This document shows positions 21,820 through 33,874 of a DNA stretch of 64,000 bases, piece by piece; within the stretch, counting starts at the first letter, position 1, and each line of letters begins with the position of its first letter. The notes below the pieces were generated by a model. The model ran no database searches. It had not been told where the DNA came from and worked only from the letters and a program-made list of their open reading frames with translations. Source of the DNA: Rosellinia necatrix (Eukaryota; Ascomycota; Sordariomycetes; Xylariales; Xylariaceae); NCBI GenBank assembly GCA_021209875.1, contig JAGYVD010000005.1, forward strand, positions 248,001 to 312,000. The letters run 5' to 3'. The position numbers and the translations under genes were made by a program.

Positions 21820-23456
21820 ATGCGGCTCTACGCCGGACACTTCAGGTGACCATACGCACTCGGGCGATGTGATGGAGTTGCGGGAAGCTTACTATAATAT
21901 CGGACCCATGCTTTTCTAGTCGGCGTCACGCGCGGGAAAAAGGGTCGGTTTTGATCGCCATCGGGTTATCGGAGAAGACAGGGCATACCCGACAGCAATC
22001 TTTGCACAAGCAGAACGCACGGAGTGGGTTGGGCTTCATTTGCATCACCAGGGACATTTTCCCCCCTCATGACCATGAAATGAGCGCATGGAGGGCACAG
22101 GGGAATCAGCATCTAGGTGCACGGCGCACGGCCTTCTACAGCCAAGCCCGGCACACTCACCCGAAAGAGACACAACGGTTGCATGCACATAATGGCCATT
22201 CTCGCGTTTTATCGTGAAATGCTCCATGGGAGGTTCATCCCGAAGTCTGCCACGTTCCCGTTGCCACATCTGTCGTATATCGTGAGAAGCTGCCATGCCT
22301 GCTTTTTGTTCACTAACCACATTCCACACAGCTGTTCAACGCCGATGGGTAGAATCAGTCGTCACTCTTCTGCCAAACCCAGGGCATGAGACCGACCCCT
22401 AGTCATGGGAGAAGGGAACCAGACTATTGCAAGTCTAGGGACACCTCCCCTCGTAAGATGATAAGAACCATCTTGGGACAATACGGTAAGCAAGCCATAG
22501 TTTTCTTTCCACCGCTAGGATATCTCCACGTCAACCAGAAAGCCCATGGATGTCGTGGTATACGTCTAGCGAAGAGTAAGCCAAGCGAGGGGGCGACAAA
22601 AAAATGAATCACAGTTCCCTCGTTCTCGCCTGCAGACTTGGAGTTGTAAGATATCTCTCGATATCGGTGCGGCTGGAGGTTTGATGGTGAGGTACATATC
22701 TTCAAGTACTTCCGAGTATTTTTCCAAGTTCAAGTAGCTAGCTATCTGCAGCTATCACAAGCTAGGCAGTATCACGACACGCTGAATCCGGTAGGTAGGT
22801 TCGATTGGCCAATTAAATAGTTGGTATGTAATTACGAGTCATATCACAAATAGCCAAATTCGAAAAAGAGATTATGGTAGCAGCGAAGCAAGCTTGTTGT
22901 CTACCTAGTCTACAAGTCAATTTAGTCCTGGTCCAGTCCAAATGCATGCAGCATCACACCTAATTTTTGTTTTTGTCGTTTCCTCTCTGTTCCCTATCAT
23001 CAAATCTTCGCAACTTCGCATCATCACCCAACCGCGATGGCTTAGTGCTGTGTGCTATTAATCGATATCCTCCCGATCTTGCCAACTCTATGGCCATATT
23101 AAAACAACAAAAGGGAGTAATGGGCATATGCCACAAAGCGGCCCAACTCTCCTAAAAGAAAAGATGACAATTAACTGTCCGGGGTTGAGACTGTTCCGTA
23201 ATTAAACGATACCAAATTTTCTGCATCCGAAACACCCCCCCCATCTCAAATGCAATGAAATACCCTGGGCCGATTCATCATACAAATACATCTAAAAGCC
23301 TGCAAAACATGTGGTGATGGGGGAACGATATGATACACGTCTCCTATCTCGCCCGTGTGTATCTCCGACAAGGGAGGCTGGGCACGTTGGCGGTTTCCGA
23401 ATGCTCCTGTTCGGGGCCAAGCTGAGCCCGACACACTGCTGCTGGTGACTCACCAG
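21820..23456. other. Convergent intergenic region
   Basis: About 1.6 kb with no gene. Contains GGTAGGTAGG (22791-22800) and CTACCTAG (22901-22908) words; ORFs of 60-94 codons on both strands look random. Confidence 0.5.
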
Positions 23457-26400
23457 CTACTGCCAGTCAGAGCCAATAACTCCACGGCGTTCGGCATCGC
23501 GGAACATATGCTGATGGAGTTCTTTCGTGGCATCGTTCTCCAAGGAAGGAGCCGAGCTGGGAGGGCAGTTTTCTCCAACTTTGTCCATGGCTGCGTGAGG
23601 TCCCTCGAGCTCAATGAACTTGTCATCGGCATTCGGCGAAGCACGGGCTGGGGAGACATTGGAAATCGTAGGCCCAAGAGAGGCGATCGCGTTACCGGCA
23701 TATTGAGGCAGGTACCCCGTAGCATTGGTAGATGAGACGGTACCGGGAACCACGTTTCCACTGGTTGATCCCTTCTTCAACATGGACTGCCAAAGATCGT
23801 GGCCGGATTTAACGCTGTCGGCAATTAGCCTGGCTATCTACCACGGAAAAGGACTACCCAGAGACAACCCAACATACCTTGATCGCTCCAAAGCTCTGCG
23901 GCTGAGTGAGGGGGACTTCTTCTTTTCCGAATTTCTCGTGGAATTGTCACCCGAGGAAGACAGTTTACATGCCTCAAAAGATTGAGCAAGTTTCTCCCGT
24001 TCTTTGCCATTCTCATTGGCCTTTGCCTCACTCTTAGTAGGTTTCTTCACAACATCCTTTTTCTGTGCATCCGGTGGCGCCACAATCGGAATAGCCTTGC
24101 TGAACTTGCGGGTGCTCTCATATGATCGAATGCTGCTGGCACCGCGACTAGAACGAAACGGATCGACTTCGGAGCGTCTCAATTCTGCACCGAAATCTGG
24201 CTCGGGCTGTCCCTGAGTGCCATTGCGAATGCTACTCTTGCTGTCCACGGCTTTCTGGGGGGAGGCGGGATAAAAGTCCTTCCCATCGAATTTGGGCAGG
24301 CCCGTTCCCGCAACCGATAGCTTACCCCAGTAGGCATTTCGGGCTTGCTTCTCAGCATCAGTCAATTCTCGCGCATACACAAACTCATGTCCTTGGTAAG
24401 TCCAAGGGTCTGTGCCCGGAGGATAGTTTCCCACGAGGTAGGGAACACACAATCGATTTCCACTTGCCGGTGCCACGGGTGGTGCGATTCCATTAGCAAG
24501 ATAAGCCCCTTCATGCTGCACAGCTTCTCCGTTGCTTGGATGATTTTGCACACATGCGTCAGTTAGCTGTGTCTGTCCTTGCTGCTGTTTCGTCTCTCCC
24601 GGATGAGTAACTTGAACAAAAGAGTTCTTTGAAGAGCTATTGCCGCTCGATGATTGCTGACCCGCCTGAATTTTGACATCATGCTGTGGATTGAGAGGTC
24701 TGGTGATAGCCTCTAACATGAGCTTTTGCTCTGGGGTAGCACCAGGGGCAGAAAGTCTCTGAATTACTGCCGCCTCAAGAGCATCGATGTGAGCGGTTGA
24801 GTTGTCGGTCCGGTTTGAGTTGATACCAACAGCTGCTCGATTCGGCCGAGGACATGCTCGATTGGCCGTAACTCCCTGCTGGGGCGGCTGAAATTTTCTG
24901 GAGCCGGGATGCTGCTGGTTGATTGATCTGATTGAGTCGTGCTGCGAAGAACCGCTGGCATGAGACCGTCTATTGCTCGGTGGTCGAGATGGTGTGATGG
25001 CAGGCATTGTCATTTCAGAAATGTGACGAGGCGTCGGTTCCATGTTTGGGTAGTTCTCGATCTCGAAACGTAACTGCAACTGGAAGTTGTGCTCAAACTG
25101 TTTGATACTCTGCCGCACCCTCTGGGCCTGTGCATACACCCAGGGCTCATCAATTTGGTGTCTATTGAACTGAAGCTGACCGATATAGTATTTCAGCGAG
25201 GTTCTAAGTCCTTCAAGTTGTTTCCTAGTAATCTCGCTCGGCCGGATAGAGGAGACAGGAAGTGCGCCTCCAGGAGACGGTCCGGCTGGTGTCGCGACTT
25301 GTGTCGGGGCTTGCTGAGTAGCCGGGATTCTTTCCAAAGCAGTTGGATATAGCTGTGCAGGAAGTGCGTTGGGGTCCATAGCCATAGACATACTTGGGCC
25401 AAGATGATTCATGGCCGCCATGCGCGGGTCATGTTGCGGAGCAGCTGGCATGGCACCATGTTGGAAATAATGATTGGGAGCCATATGAGGCATTGGGCCT
25501 GAGCCCATGCCAGCAGACGGGAATACCATTTGGCCATTGAAGAAAAAGGGGCGGCTCTGGTCGAATTGAACTGCAGGCGAAATCGCGATAGGGCCACGTT
25601 GAGGCTTATTGTCATTCTCACCACCGTTCTGTCTGCCTCCTCCACCTGCTGCAACCTGGGCTCTCTGCTCGTTCTCAGGAAATGGGAGATACGACGCATT
25701 TGGCACAGGAGCGGTGATAGGAGTATATGCGTAGGGGTAACCAAATCCATGCTGCATGGGGGGCTGCATGGGGGGCTGCATGGCAGGCTGCATGGGCGGG
25801 TGCATGGGCGGTTGCATGGGATGGTAGACAGGTATCTGCACGCCCATGTGGTGGTATACAACAGGCTGGTTTTGGTATGCCTGTGTAACAATGGGAGCAA
25901 GTAGATGGCTGTTCGCGGGTGCAAAGATAGGCTCGGCTTTGGCTCCCTTGGTAGATTCGACTGGGTTTTGCGAATCAGTCGGCGCTCGCTCTTGGTCCCA
26001 TTTCGTAGTAGGCGAGACAGAGTTACGAGTGTTAGGGACAATTCTACCACCAGCTGTGACCCGAACATGAGTTGGAGAGACTACCGCCTTGAAGAATCTC
26101 TGGAAGCCCTCGCTGCTCTGCTTGTCAAGTCCAGTCGGTGCCGGAATCGGGTCACTCGAGGTCACCTCTGAGCCCGTGCGGCCTCGGTACTTCCATTGTA
26201 CGTCTGAACCGGGCTGGATGGGTTGGTTAGGCTGGCGATGAGGGTTCTTGGATTGATAGACTATCTCATCACTCTCGTTGGATGAGGAACAGATGACCTT
26301 TGACTTTTTAGATGCCCGAGTCTGAGCTTGGGTCATACTGCCCTTGTCTTTGGGGGCTACCTCGTCTAGACAGAGGTCAATATAAAATAGCCACAACAAA

Positions 26401-26966
26401 GAGGACAAATCAACCGACTTACTATACTCAGGATCAGCCTCGAGCTTTTTCTTTACTTCACGTAAAGCATCGCAACCATCTGAACGCCGAAGGTCTAGGA
26501 GCTCGGCCGCACTATAGGTGCGTGCCTCCATAGGATGGTCCATGTAGGCAAAGAGGTAGAAGGTGCGGCGTCTATCGGTATCGTGCCAGAAGAACAGCGT
26601 CGGGATCGAAGGGGTTTTGGTAGGGTCGGTGACCAAATATTCGCGAAGCACCACAAGAACCGTGAACAACTGGACAGATTGTCTATGTTCGTCAGCAATC
26701 CGCTGGGACTCAAGCTGAGAGATGATAAAGCGCGGGACGGTTTTCAATGAAAGAACGGGGGGCTCATGGAAGAGATCGTTGTCATCCTCAACAAAGATTC
26801 TGCAGCAGTTGCTACTAGATTTTAGGTAGAATTTTATCTCAAGGATAGTCGGATTGGGGATAGGAACATCATCAGCTTGACCGTGCCGGAGCTTGGAATA
26901 CAGTCTGCGGGTGATCTTCCGGTGACCCTGAGGGGAGGAAAGCCGAACTGCATGCCTGATAGGCAT
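23457..26966 (-). CDS. Uncharacterised fungal protein, Gln/Pro-rich
   Basis: Not recognised. Three exons (26966-26423, 26365-23878, 23829-23457) give 1134 residues in frame. The first intron (57 nt, GTAAGT, TCTAG acceptor) has no in-frame stop and could be retained. The second (48 nt) lacks a clear branch site. The N-terminal about 180 residues look folded (TILEIKFYLKSSSNCCRIF, VPRFIISQLESQRIADEH, TVLVVLREYLV, TLFFWHDTDRRRTFYLFAYM). The rest is largely disordered and rich in Gln, Pro, Ser and Met, with a repeat of the type MQPPMQPPMQ around residues 370-400, encoded by a 12-bp tandem repeat (25754-25822). A helical stretch, RKQLEGLRTSLKYYIGQLQFN, lies near residue 590. Such composition is seen in transcription or RNA-granule proteins, but that is only a guess. 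Confidence 0.8.
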
Positions 26967-29900
26967 ATTGGGTGTGCCTAGAATAAATAGGGGAGATGGA
27001 TTGGAGGCTAGGGTATTAGGGGAAGTAAGCCGTGGGCATAGGGTGACAGAGGACCCGATGATGCTTTCTGTATGGGACAGTCAAGGGTCTAGTATCTAGT
27101 GATAGGTATGATGATGCGCGGATATGCTAGTGTATGTAAACACATATGAGCCTGTGTGCATCATAATACAGAAACAATAGATGTGAAGTTGTGTCGGATG
27201 CTGTGCTTGAAGTTGGTTTCGTACAAGTGTGAACGTGTGCGCGCGCGTGTGTAAGTGACAACAAAACAGAGAGAGAGGCGTCTAAAAGGAAAGAATGGTA
27301 CGCTTGCAAGGGGGCTGGAAATCCAAGGGGTGGGGTACCATACGACGATGTGTATTGTGAAATGGCTTGGTCGTTTGGCTGATCGTGAATGCGTAGTGGG
27401 TGGGACGATGGAGAGAGAAGAGAAGATGAAGAGAAGTTGAGGGATGAGAAGAAGAGAAGACAGTGATTGTGGGAGAGGAATAGTTGTGGAATTTTAGGGA
27501 CGGTGGGTGAGGAAGGGCAAGGTCTACAACTCGGCAAACTTGGTGCCAAACGAGCGGCGAGGGGGGTGCCCGGGCAACCAGCAACCGGTGGCAAGAGACT
27601 AACAATCACTTACCAAAATAACCAGCCGTATAGAAGGTAGAGAGAGTAGAGAGAGCAGAGAGGAGATGTGGGTGTGAGCAAAAGCAATTGGTAGTCATAC
27701 AAGATCTTGAGCCCGATCTTTGGAGGCTGGATGCGGTCTCTTGTCCTCTCTTGTTTCGAGAGGCGAAGATGAAGGGTATAGATGGAAGAAGAAGAAGACA
27801 GACAGACAGACAATTGGGGACGGAATCACTTGCAGCCAACAACGGGGGAGAATAGATGGATTGTGCTGGTTCTTGTCGAAGTACCGGGGCGGGAAGGTAA
27901 AGAAATGCATGCAACTTACCTTCCAAGACCAAGATATCGCAGCGTCTGCAGTAGGAAGGAATATGCCAAGCCGCCAAGCAGAAGCAGTCGGATTGAGGCT
28001 GTAGATGAGGTCGGGAAGTGCAGTGGTGATGAGATGTGCAAGGTGCGTCATAGAGATCACATGCAGGTAAGGTAAAGGCGAGCATCGGTGGATCTGATAG
28101 GTTTGGCACGCTCAGCGTGTTGCCGGGTACGCAAGTCCTTTCGGCGAGGGAAATAGCGTACCTACCAACGTGCATTGAATTTGGTTGTCTCTTGCTGCCT
28201 AAGTAACCAGGTACACTCAACAACAACCCAGGTCGGCAAGGTGTCGATGCCCCAGGTACTTAGTGCTGTATGTACTACTGCACAGGCAGGCACTGGGGAA
28301 CGGTACTTACTTGCCCAAGACAGGAAGGAAGTGGCCGTCGATGTGAATAACTTGGGCAGGTACCTTAATTAAGAAGAAAGAAAGAAAGAAAAACAACGAC
28401 AACAATACTTGGGTACATAGCACCCTGTTTTCTGCACATGCCCAGGTCTCTCTCTATATTGAAGTGATGTATATTGGGTACTTACTTGAGCAGTAGTTAT
28501 CCTACCTAGGTAGTACCTATCCTTCTACATTTCTCAGGGCATCTAAGCAGGCTCTAGGCCTGTACGGGGATATTGAATTTTGGTGAATAGGATCTGGTAC
28601 AGAGAGAGGTGTAGTTGGGCTTGTTGTAGTTGCCCTGTTATTCAGGCAACACTACCTAGGTACCTGCCGCTATCTACCATAGTTGCCTATCTACCTACCG
28701 ATCTACCTTGCCTAGGTAGGCGGCGACTTGAGCGGTCCATCACATTTATACAACCCCGACCCACCTATCTTGAAGAACATGGACCCTCTGTGTATTCACT
28801 TGCTCGTTTCAAGCAAGCTACCCAGGTAGGTAAGGTAAGGCGTCTTAGTTATGGAGCCCAAGCTTGTGTGTCTAGCAAGAATAATGCGCTGTAGGCAAGT
28901 AAATACTTCTGGACAAAGACCCCCAGCCCATTTTCCAAATTGGGGGCGACGAGAAGATGAAATAGTCTTACATCCGTCGGCGCAGACATACAATAGACAA
29001 GTTGATATTCTAATATACGGCTATGTCGAGCATGAATGGACGTTGTTGTGGATGGCGACAGCACGTGATCTGATCCCACCGACGGTGCCGTCAGATATGT
29101 CGCGCAGACGGGCTTGTCTTGGGGGCGCAGGGGCCCTGTTTATTTGCACTCCTGGGGTGTCTTCCCATGTAGTATTCGTCTATGTCAAAGAGGCACCCCG
29201 AGGGCGGCCTTGACGGCATGACTAATCATAATGTGCTTAGCTATTGTTCACTTGCAGGACTGGGTCTCCGGGCTTACACCACGTGGTATAGCGTTTCATT
29301 TGATATCATTTGATACATACATGTAGCTGCACGACACAACCCGCCTTCTTGGCCGATGCGGCCTCGACACCCGGGATGGGGAGGCGCGAATCCGGACGAC
29401 AAGTACACTACTAGGTAGGTACTTATGTATGTCTGCATAGCTGCATGTATGTATGTGTGTATGTGTGTACCCAGGTATGTAGTGTATGTGTGTATGTATG
29501 TATGCATACCCAAAGTTTGGTTCTAGGGAACGAATAGTTGGTGTGCCGCTAACTTAGCTGCCGGTGCAATTTCCTCCCCGAGTCCTCCCCATTTCCTCCC
29601 CGTCCCTCCGCCTTCCCTTTCCCCCCTAGAGTACCTAATATTAACCTCAACGCAATTCAATTCAAATCGTCCCAGGGTATCCAGGTTCCCCATCACCCCT
29701 GCACAAACTATTATGGATATACTTTAGCCAAATGTCGATCATCGGCACTCGACGCAAGACAACCAGAATGTTGTCTGTCGGGTCTGTCGGGGACACGCAC
29801 CTACACAGTCCTGCCGCCTCGGGCCTTCCGGAGAGGAGGAAGTCCATGGGTCATATGCCGCCGGCGGACCTGTCATCGGTCGGCTGCGGGGGGTTGGGTA

Positions 29901-32135
29901 CTGGCGGGTCCGGCTGGGGTGGGGGACGGGGTGCATTGTGGCCGTGGGCGTTGGAGCTTGCGGCTAGTTCGTAGACGTCATCTCTGAAGGCTGTCATTTT
30001 CCGGGCGACTACGGCGCAGGCAGAGGTCGATCACCCAGATTGTCGGGATTCTTATCAGCTGGCTTGCTTGCTTGCTTGCTTGCTTGCCTGGGGGGAGCTT
30101 GGACGCGGCTAGGTATGCTGGGCGGTGAGGTTGTAAGGCAGGTAAGTACTTGGAGAGCCGAGGAGTTGGTTGGAAGACCACCGGGGAGACTCGGCCTGAG
30201 CTTATATACCCGATTTTTCACTCTGCCTTCCCCTTCTGCCTCCCCCTTCCCCCTCCCCCCATCTGGTCCGTCGCGAGACATTTTGAACAGATAAGCCCCG
30301 GTTTGTGTGGTGAGCCCACCGATTTCGTGGTCGCACTCAAACCCCCCCACGAAATACCCACCACCATTATACCACATATGGCACCACTCCGCGTACCCGT
30401 GCACGGCAAATCGCGTTGGGAAAGTGCCCGATCGAGCTGCCTGCCCTGTCTCGTATAGTGGGAGCTCGGGGCGCTTGCAGAATGACTCGCCATAGAGCCC
30501 ACGTGCCCGGCGGTCTCATCCGCAGATGGAAAGACCTTCTGCGATGCAATCCTCGTCGGGTTAGGGTGAGTCGGTGGTCGCCACGGGCGCTTTGCGCACA
30601 GGCCTCCTTTTTTTTTTTTTTTCTTGGTTCGTTGTGTATGTGTGTGTGTGTGTGAGTGTGCGAGTGTTTTGTTTCCCTTCCTCGGAGGCCCGTCAACAGG
30701 GCCATCCCTCGTTCGCTCCCTCGCTCGCGCGCGCGCACGCGTCGCGGCCTTGGGAGGGGCAGGGATGCGCCGGTGGGAGAATGGGATGGCGGTGGCCAGA
30801 TGACCCAGAGCCTGCACCGTGCCGGATAGAGATACGTCGTAATCCTTGCCGTCAGGGTTCGCGCGGCGGGGGAAGGGGTGTCCGACAAGCAGCAGCGTGG
30901 CACTGCGCACGTCCTTCCCGCGTTGCGGAGCGGCTGCTCTGCAACCTTTTTTCCACCACCCGAGGAGATCCGCTCCTTAGAGGTTGCAAGTTGATAGCAC
31001 ATGACGAGGCTGCTGTTATCTCGCTCCATGGATACGCGGATTCTGGTTGGGAGAGGTGTATGTGCGTGTGTACGGATGTATGCGTATGTATGCGTATGTA
31101 TGTGTATGTACGTGTATGTACGTGTGTATGTATGTGTGTATGTATGCGGTATATGTGTATGCGTGTATATGTGTGACGACGAATGCGCGAGTGGACTGGC
31201 AACCATAGGGAAGGATGACTGGATCGGATGGAACCTATCGCGCGCACGCCTGCGCTCCTACTCTGCCCTCGACGCCCCTTAGCACGGTTTTGATATTGGG
31301 CCTATTGGGTAGTCCGGAAAGCCGAGGCCGTCGACTGATGTGATGGCTAAAATGTCGATATTGGAAAGAGCCCATTCGTGACCACTCTAATGTCATCGGG
31401 TTCCCCCATCCAACGAAGGCGGGGGGAAAAGCCCACTCGGAGGATCTATCAATATTCGTTACGTTTGCTTTTTCTCATTTTCCTCTTTTCTCTCGTCAAA
31501 AATTCAAAAAATAAAAATACCCCGTGCCGACTTCCTGGTTGGTGGTCCTGGGGAATCAAGCGCGGTTTCATGAAAGTCGATGGCTGGGGGACCTAGGGAC
31601 GCTTGACGATCTGCCAGACCGACGCACGTCATCCCATGCGTCCTCGGTGGCATGAACGGGTAATTTGTTGCATTTGCGACGCGCTCGCTACCGCGATCTG
31701 GCAGGTACTATGCCGTCTGAGCGCCAACAGGCCACGTGAAGCGAAGCCAGTCGTGCGGCAGATCGGTTGTGATCGCCATGTCGATTGTGCCACCGGTGAT
31801 AAAACGGCGCCAAGTAACCGTCGAGTGGGAGGGCCACTTTAACTGTCCAAGCGAGGCTAAAGATAGCTTGCTTTTCCCGCCGCCGTAGCCCTCGAAATTT
31901 CTCGAGTGCCGCGCAGCGTCCAGCTAATATACATGAGATCCTTACATGGATGGATGCCGTTTCGTGCGAATCTCAACGGTAGTCAGAACGTCACAGGGCC
32001 TTTCAGAGGGATTTCTATGCGATCGGGGAGCTGTGAGCGTAATTTATATTGTCACCCCATTGGTCCAAGAGTATCCGTCTCACGTATGCAGGGATATTAA
32101 GCGAGATGCGCATGACCCTGGTAAACTACAAGGTT
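26967..32135. other. Gene-poor region with microsatellites
   Basis: 5.2 kb without a gene I can support. It holds many GTAGGTA/CCTAGG words (28246-28830, 29411-29424) and microsatellites: a (GTAT)n-like run at 29432-29509, (CTTG)7 at 30062-30088, a GT run at 30634-30666 and a TGTATG/GTATGC run at 31060-31175. Perfect AG|GTAAGT donors on the minus strand (27919) and plus strand (30134-30139) hint at spliced non-coding leaders. Confidence 0.5.
27068..27613 (-). other. Possible 5' UTR intron of the 1134-residue gene
   Basis: On the minus strand a TTTTG|GTAAGT donor (27613) and a TTGACT...CATACAG acceptor (27068-27069) lie about 100-650 bases before the ATG at 26966. If real, the mRNA leader is spliced. 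No transcript evidence can be seen. Confidence 0.3.
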
Positions 32136-32423
32136 TTATAGGCTGTCCTCCGTCTCTATCATGATATTGACAATATCACCGAACGCCTCCCATTGCGCAT
32201 CCGTGATGGTATTCAGCAGAGGCAGGCGTACACCATTGCGGTCGCCAAAGCCTCGCACGCGATGGATTGCTTCCTTGATACCTACGACGTTGTCTGGGAT
32301 ATGTTAGCAATACCGTCGTACTCGTGTCCGTGTCCGGGGGAAGCTAAGGCAAGGAGAGGGCCTAAGAACCCCCTTTACATTTCGGGAAGGGTTCTATCCG
32401 GCTCTACCCGTCCGAACTTTTAC

Positions 32424-32454
<31 letters not shown>

Positions 32455-33874
32455 CTCACTGCGATGGAGATTACCCCCGTTAGCCGCAGGTCTATATTTA
32501 TCGAAGCTCGAGCACGCCGAGCGAAGGGTCAGTATACGCACCAGGAATTATAAAACTCGCCCATGCTTGCGACTTTGAACTGAAGATCTCGTGCCTCCTT
32601 CCTCTGCTCGGGGGTTGGCTGCTCCAGAGCACTCAGCTTGTAGAGCTGCACCATTGACTTCGGGAAGGCAGTGCCAACGACGTCCAGAGCACCGAATGCG
32701 CCAAGCGTCACAGCGGCGAGCATTTGCTGGCCTAGCCCCGTGTAGGGATGGAAGTGTGCGTAACTTCAAAAAATCAGCCATGGGCACGTAGGATAAAGGA
32801 CACTAATATGGGATCTGCAGGAGTAAATAAGGATGCAACGCTCCAAGCCGCAATAGGTAACTGTTGCATCTTTACCCTGCTAAAAAGAGGAGAGGAGCGG
32901 TCAAACAGGTGAATCTTACTCGATTTTCGGGTTCGAAGAAATCTGCGAATGCCAGGAGATATCCTGTGTTGCGATCTTGGCGCCAACGATATTGGGGTGG
33001 CTGGCGAGTGCCTGATAGGTCGATGGCTGGACCTTGATGTTGTTTGTGACGACGGGATAGTCGTAGCTTGATTTTCGTCATTCTCAATAACGCCTTCCCC
33101 CAAGCCGAACCGCCGCTCGGATGTTACCGAGCAGATGAGGGGAACTCACATCAGGATGGGAATTGGGCTCTTGTCTGCGATAGCCGTGAACCAGTCAATG
33201 ATGCCCTGCTGGGATGTAGCAATAGCAAAGTACTGCCACGCACGGCGTTAGTCACCACGGTCCCGAGCCAAATTCATAAATAGTCCACACGCATGGAGGT
33301 GGCGCAATGCACGGTCTTTCGGCCGAAGTCGCAATCATGGCAGGCCAACCCCCCTCTCGCGAAACTGAGTCCTTGGGAAGAAACTTACGCCCGGGACGAG
33401 GCAGACCCCCCATTGCGCCCCGGCGCGCTTCGCCTGCTCCAGCTGCTCGATGGATTCCTCGAACTGCTGTGACACGACGCCTGCGATGATGGGGTAGTCG
33501 GCGTGGCCCGCCTTGTCGAGGGCCTTCCGCGTGGCGGCGATGACGGTGTTGCGCTCGGCGGGGGTGACGTGAATGGGCTCCCCCGTGCTGCCGAAGATGG
33601 CGAAGCCGGCGATGCCCGCGTCAGCCAGATACAGCGAGTACGCGATCTGGGTGTCGAGGTCCAGGGGGTACGAGGCGGCGCCGACCGCGCCCTGGGCGGT
33701 GGTCGAGTTGGTGGTGAAGAAGGTGGGCATGGGGACGTAGGTGCCCGGCGGCGGAGGGACACCGACGGTGACATTGCTCGCCGTCGTCGTCCTGTACGGG
33801 AGCCGGACGGAGCTGGCGCCCACCGAGGGCGAGAGCAGCGCCACGGCGGCGGTGATTCGTCCAAAGAACCTCAT
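32136..33874 (-). CDS. DapA-family aldolase (DHDPS/HOGA-like) with N-terminal leader
   Basis: Class I aldolase of the dihydrodipicolinate synthase/N-acetylneuraminate lyase family. Fungal members of this type are usually annotated as 4-hydroxy-2-oxoglutarate or deoxyhexulosonate aldolases; the substrate is not set here. Exons: 33874-33389, 33232-33150, 33066-32920, 32763-32542, 32293-32136. Catalytic features are intact: GSTGE at 95-99, the YDYP Tyr at about 191-194, and the Schiff-base Lys K220 in IVGAK. Later blocks are YTGLGQQMLAAV, FGALDVVGTAFPKSM and VVGIKEAIHRV. The last junction is unresolved: the GT donor at 32541 leaves a frame mismatch, while a GC donor two bases later restores it (about 365 residues). 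An unusual leader precedes the barrel: Arg-containing start then [13 protein letters not shown], resembling a signal peptide or mitochondrial presequence. The 156-nt intron before exon 4 ends in AAG. Confidence 0.85.

Noticed and set aside
22798..22808. GGTTCGATTGG as a tRNA B-box
   Set aside because: No matching A-box or cloverleaf could be folded around it. I found no tRNA or rRNA gene that I can support anywhere in the window.
29732..29974. 80-codon plus-strand ORF beginning MSIIGTRRKTTRM
   Set aside because: The first residues look protein-like, but the rest is Gly/Ser low complexity and I find no splice-supported continuation.
29432..31175. Repeat clusters as a CRISPR-like or telomeric array
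   Set aside because: They are simple microsatellites without spacers, and the units are not the TTAGGG telomere repeat.
30218..31206. Overlapping minus-strand ORFs of 230 and 279 codons
   Set aside because: They are read from GT/CA and TGTATG microsatellites and A-runs; the His/Thr/Tyr repeats are artefacts.
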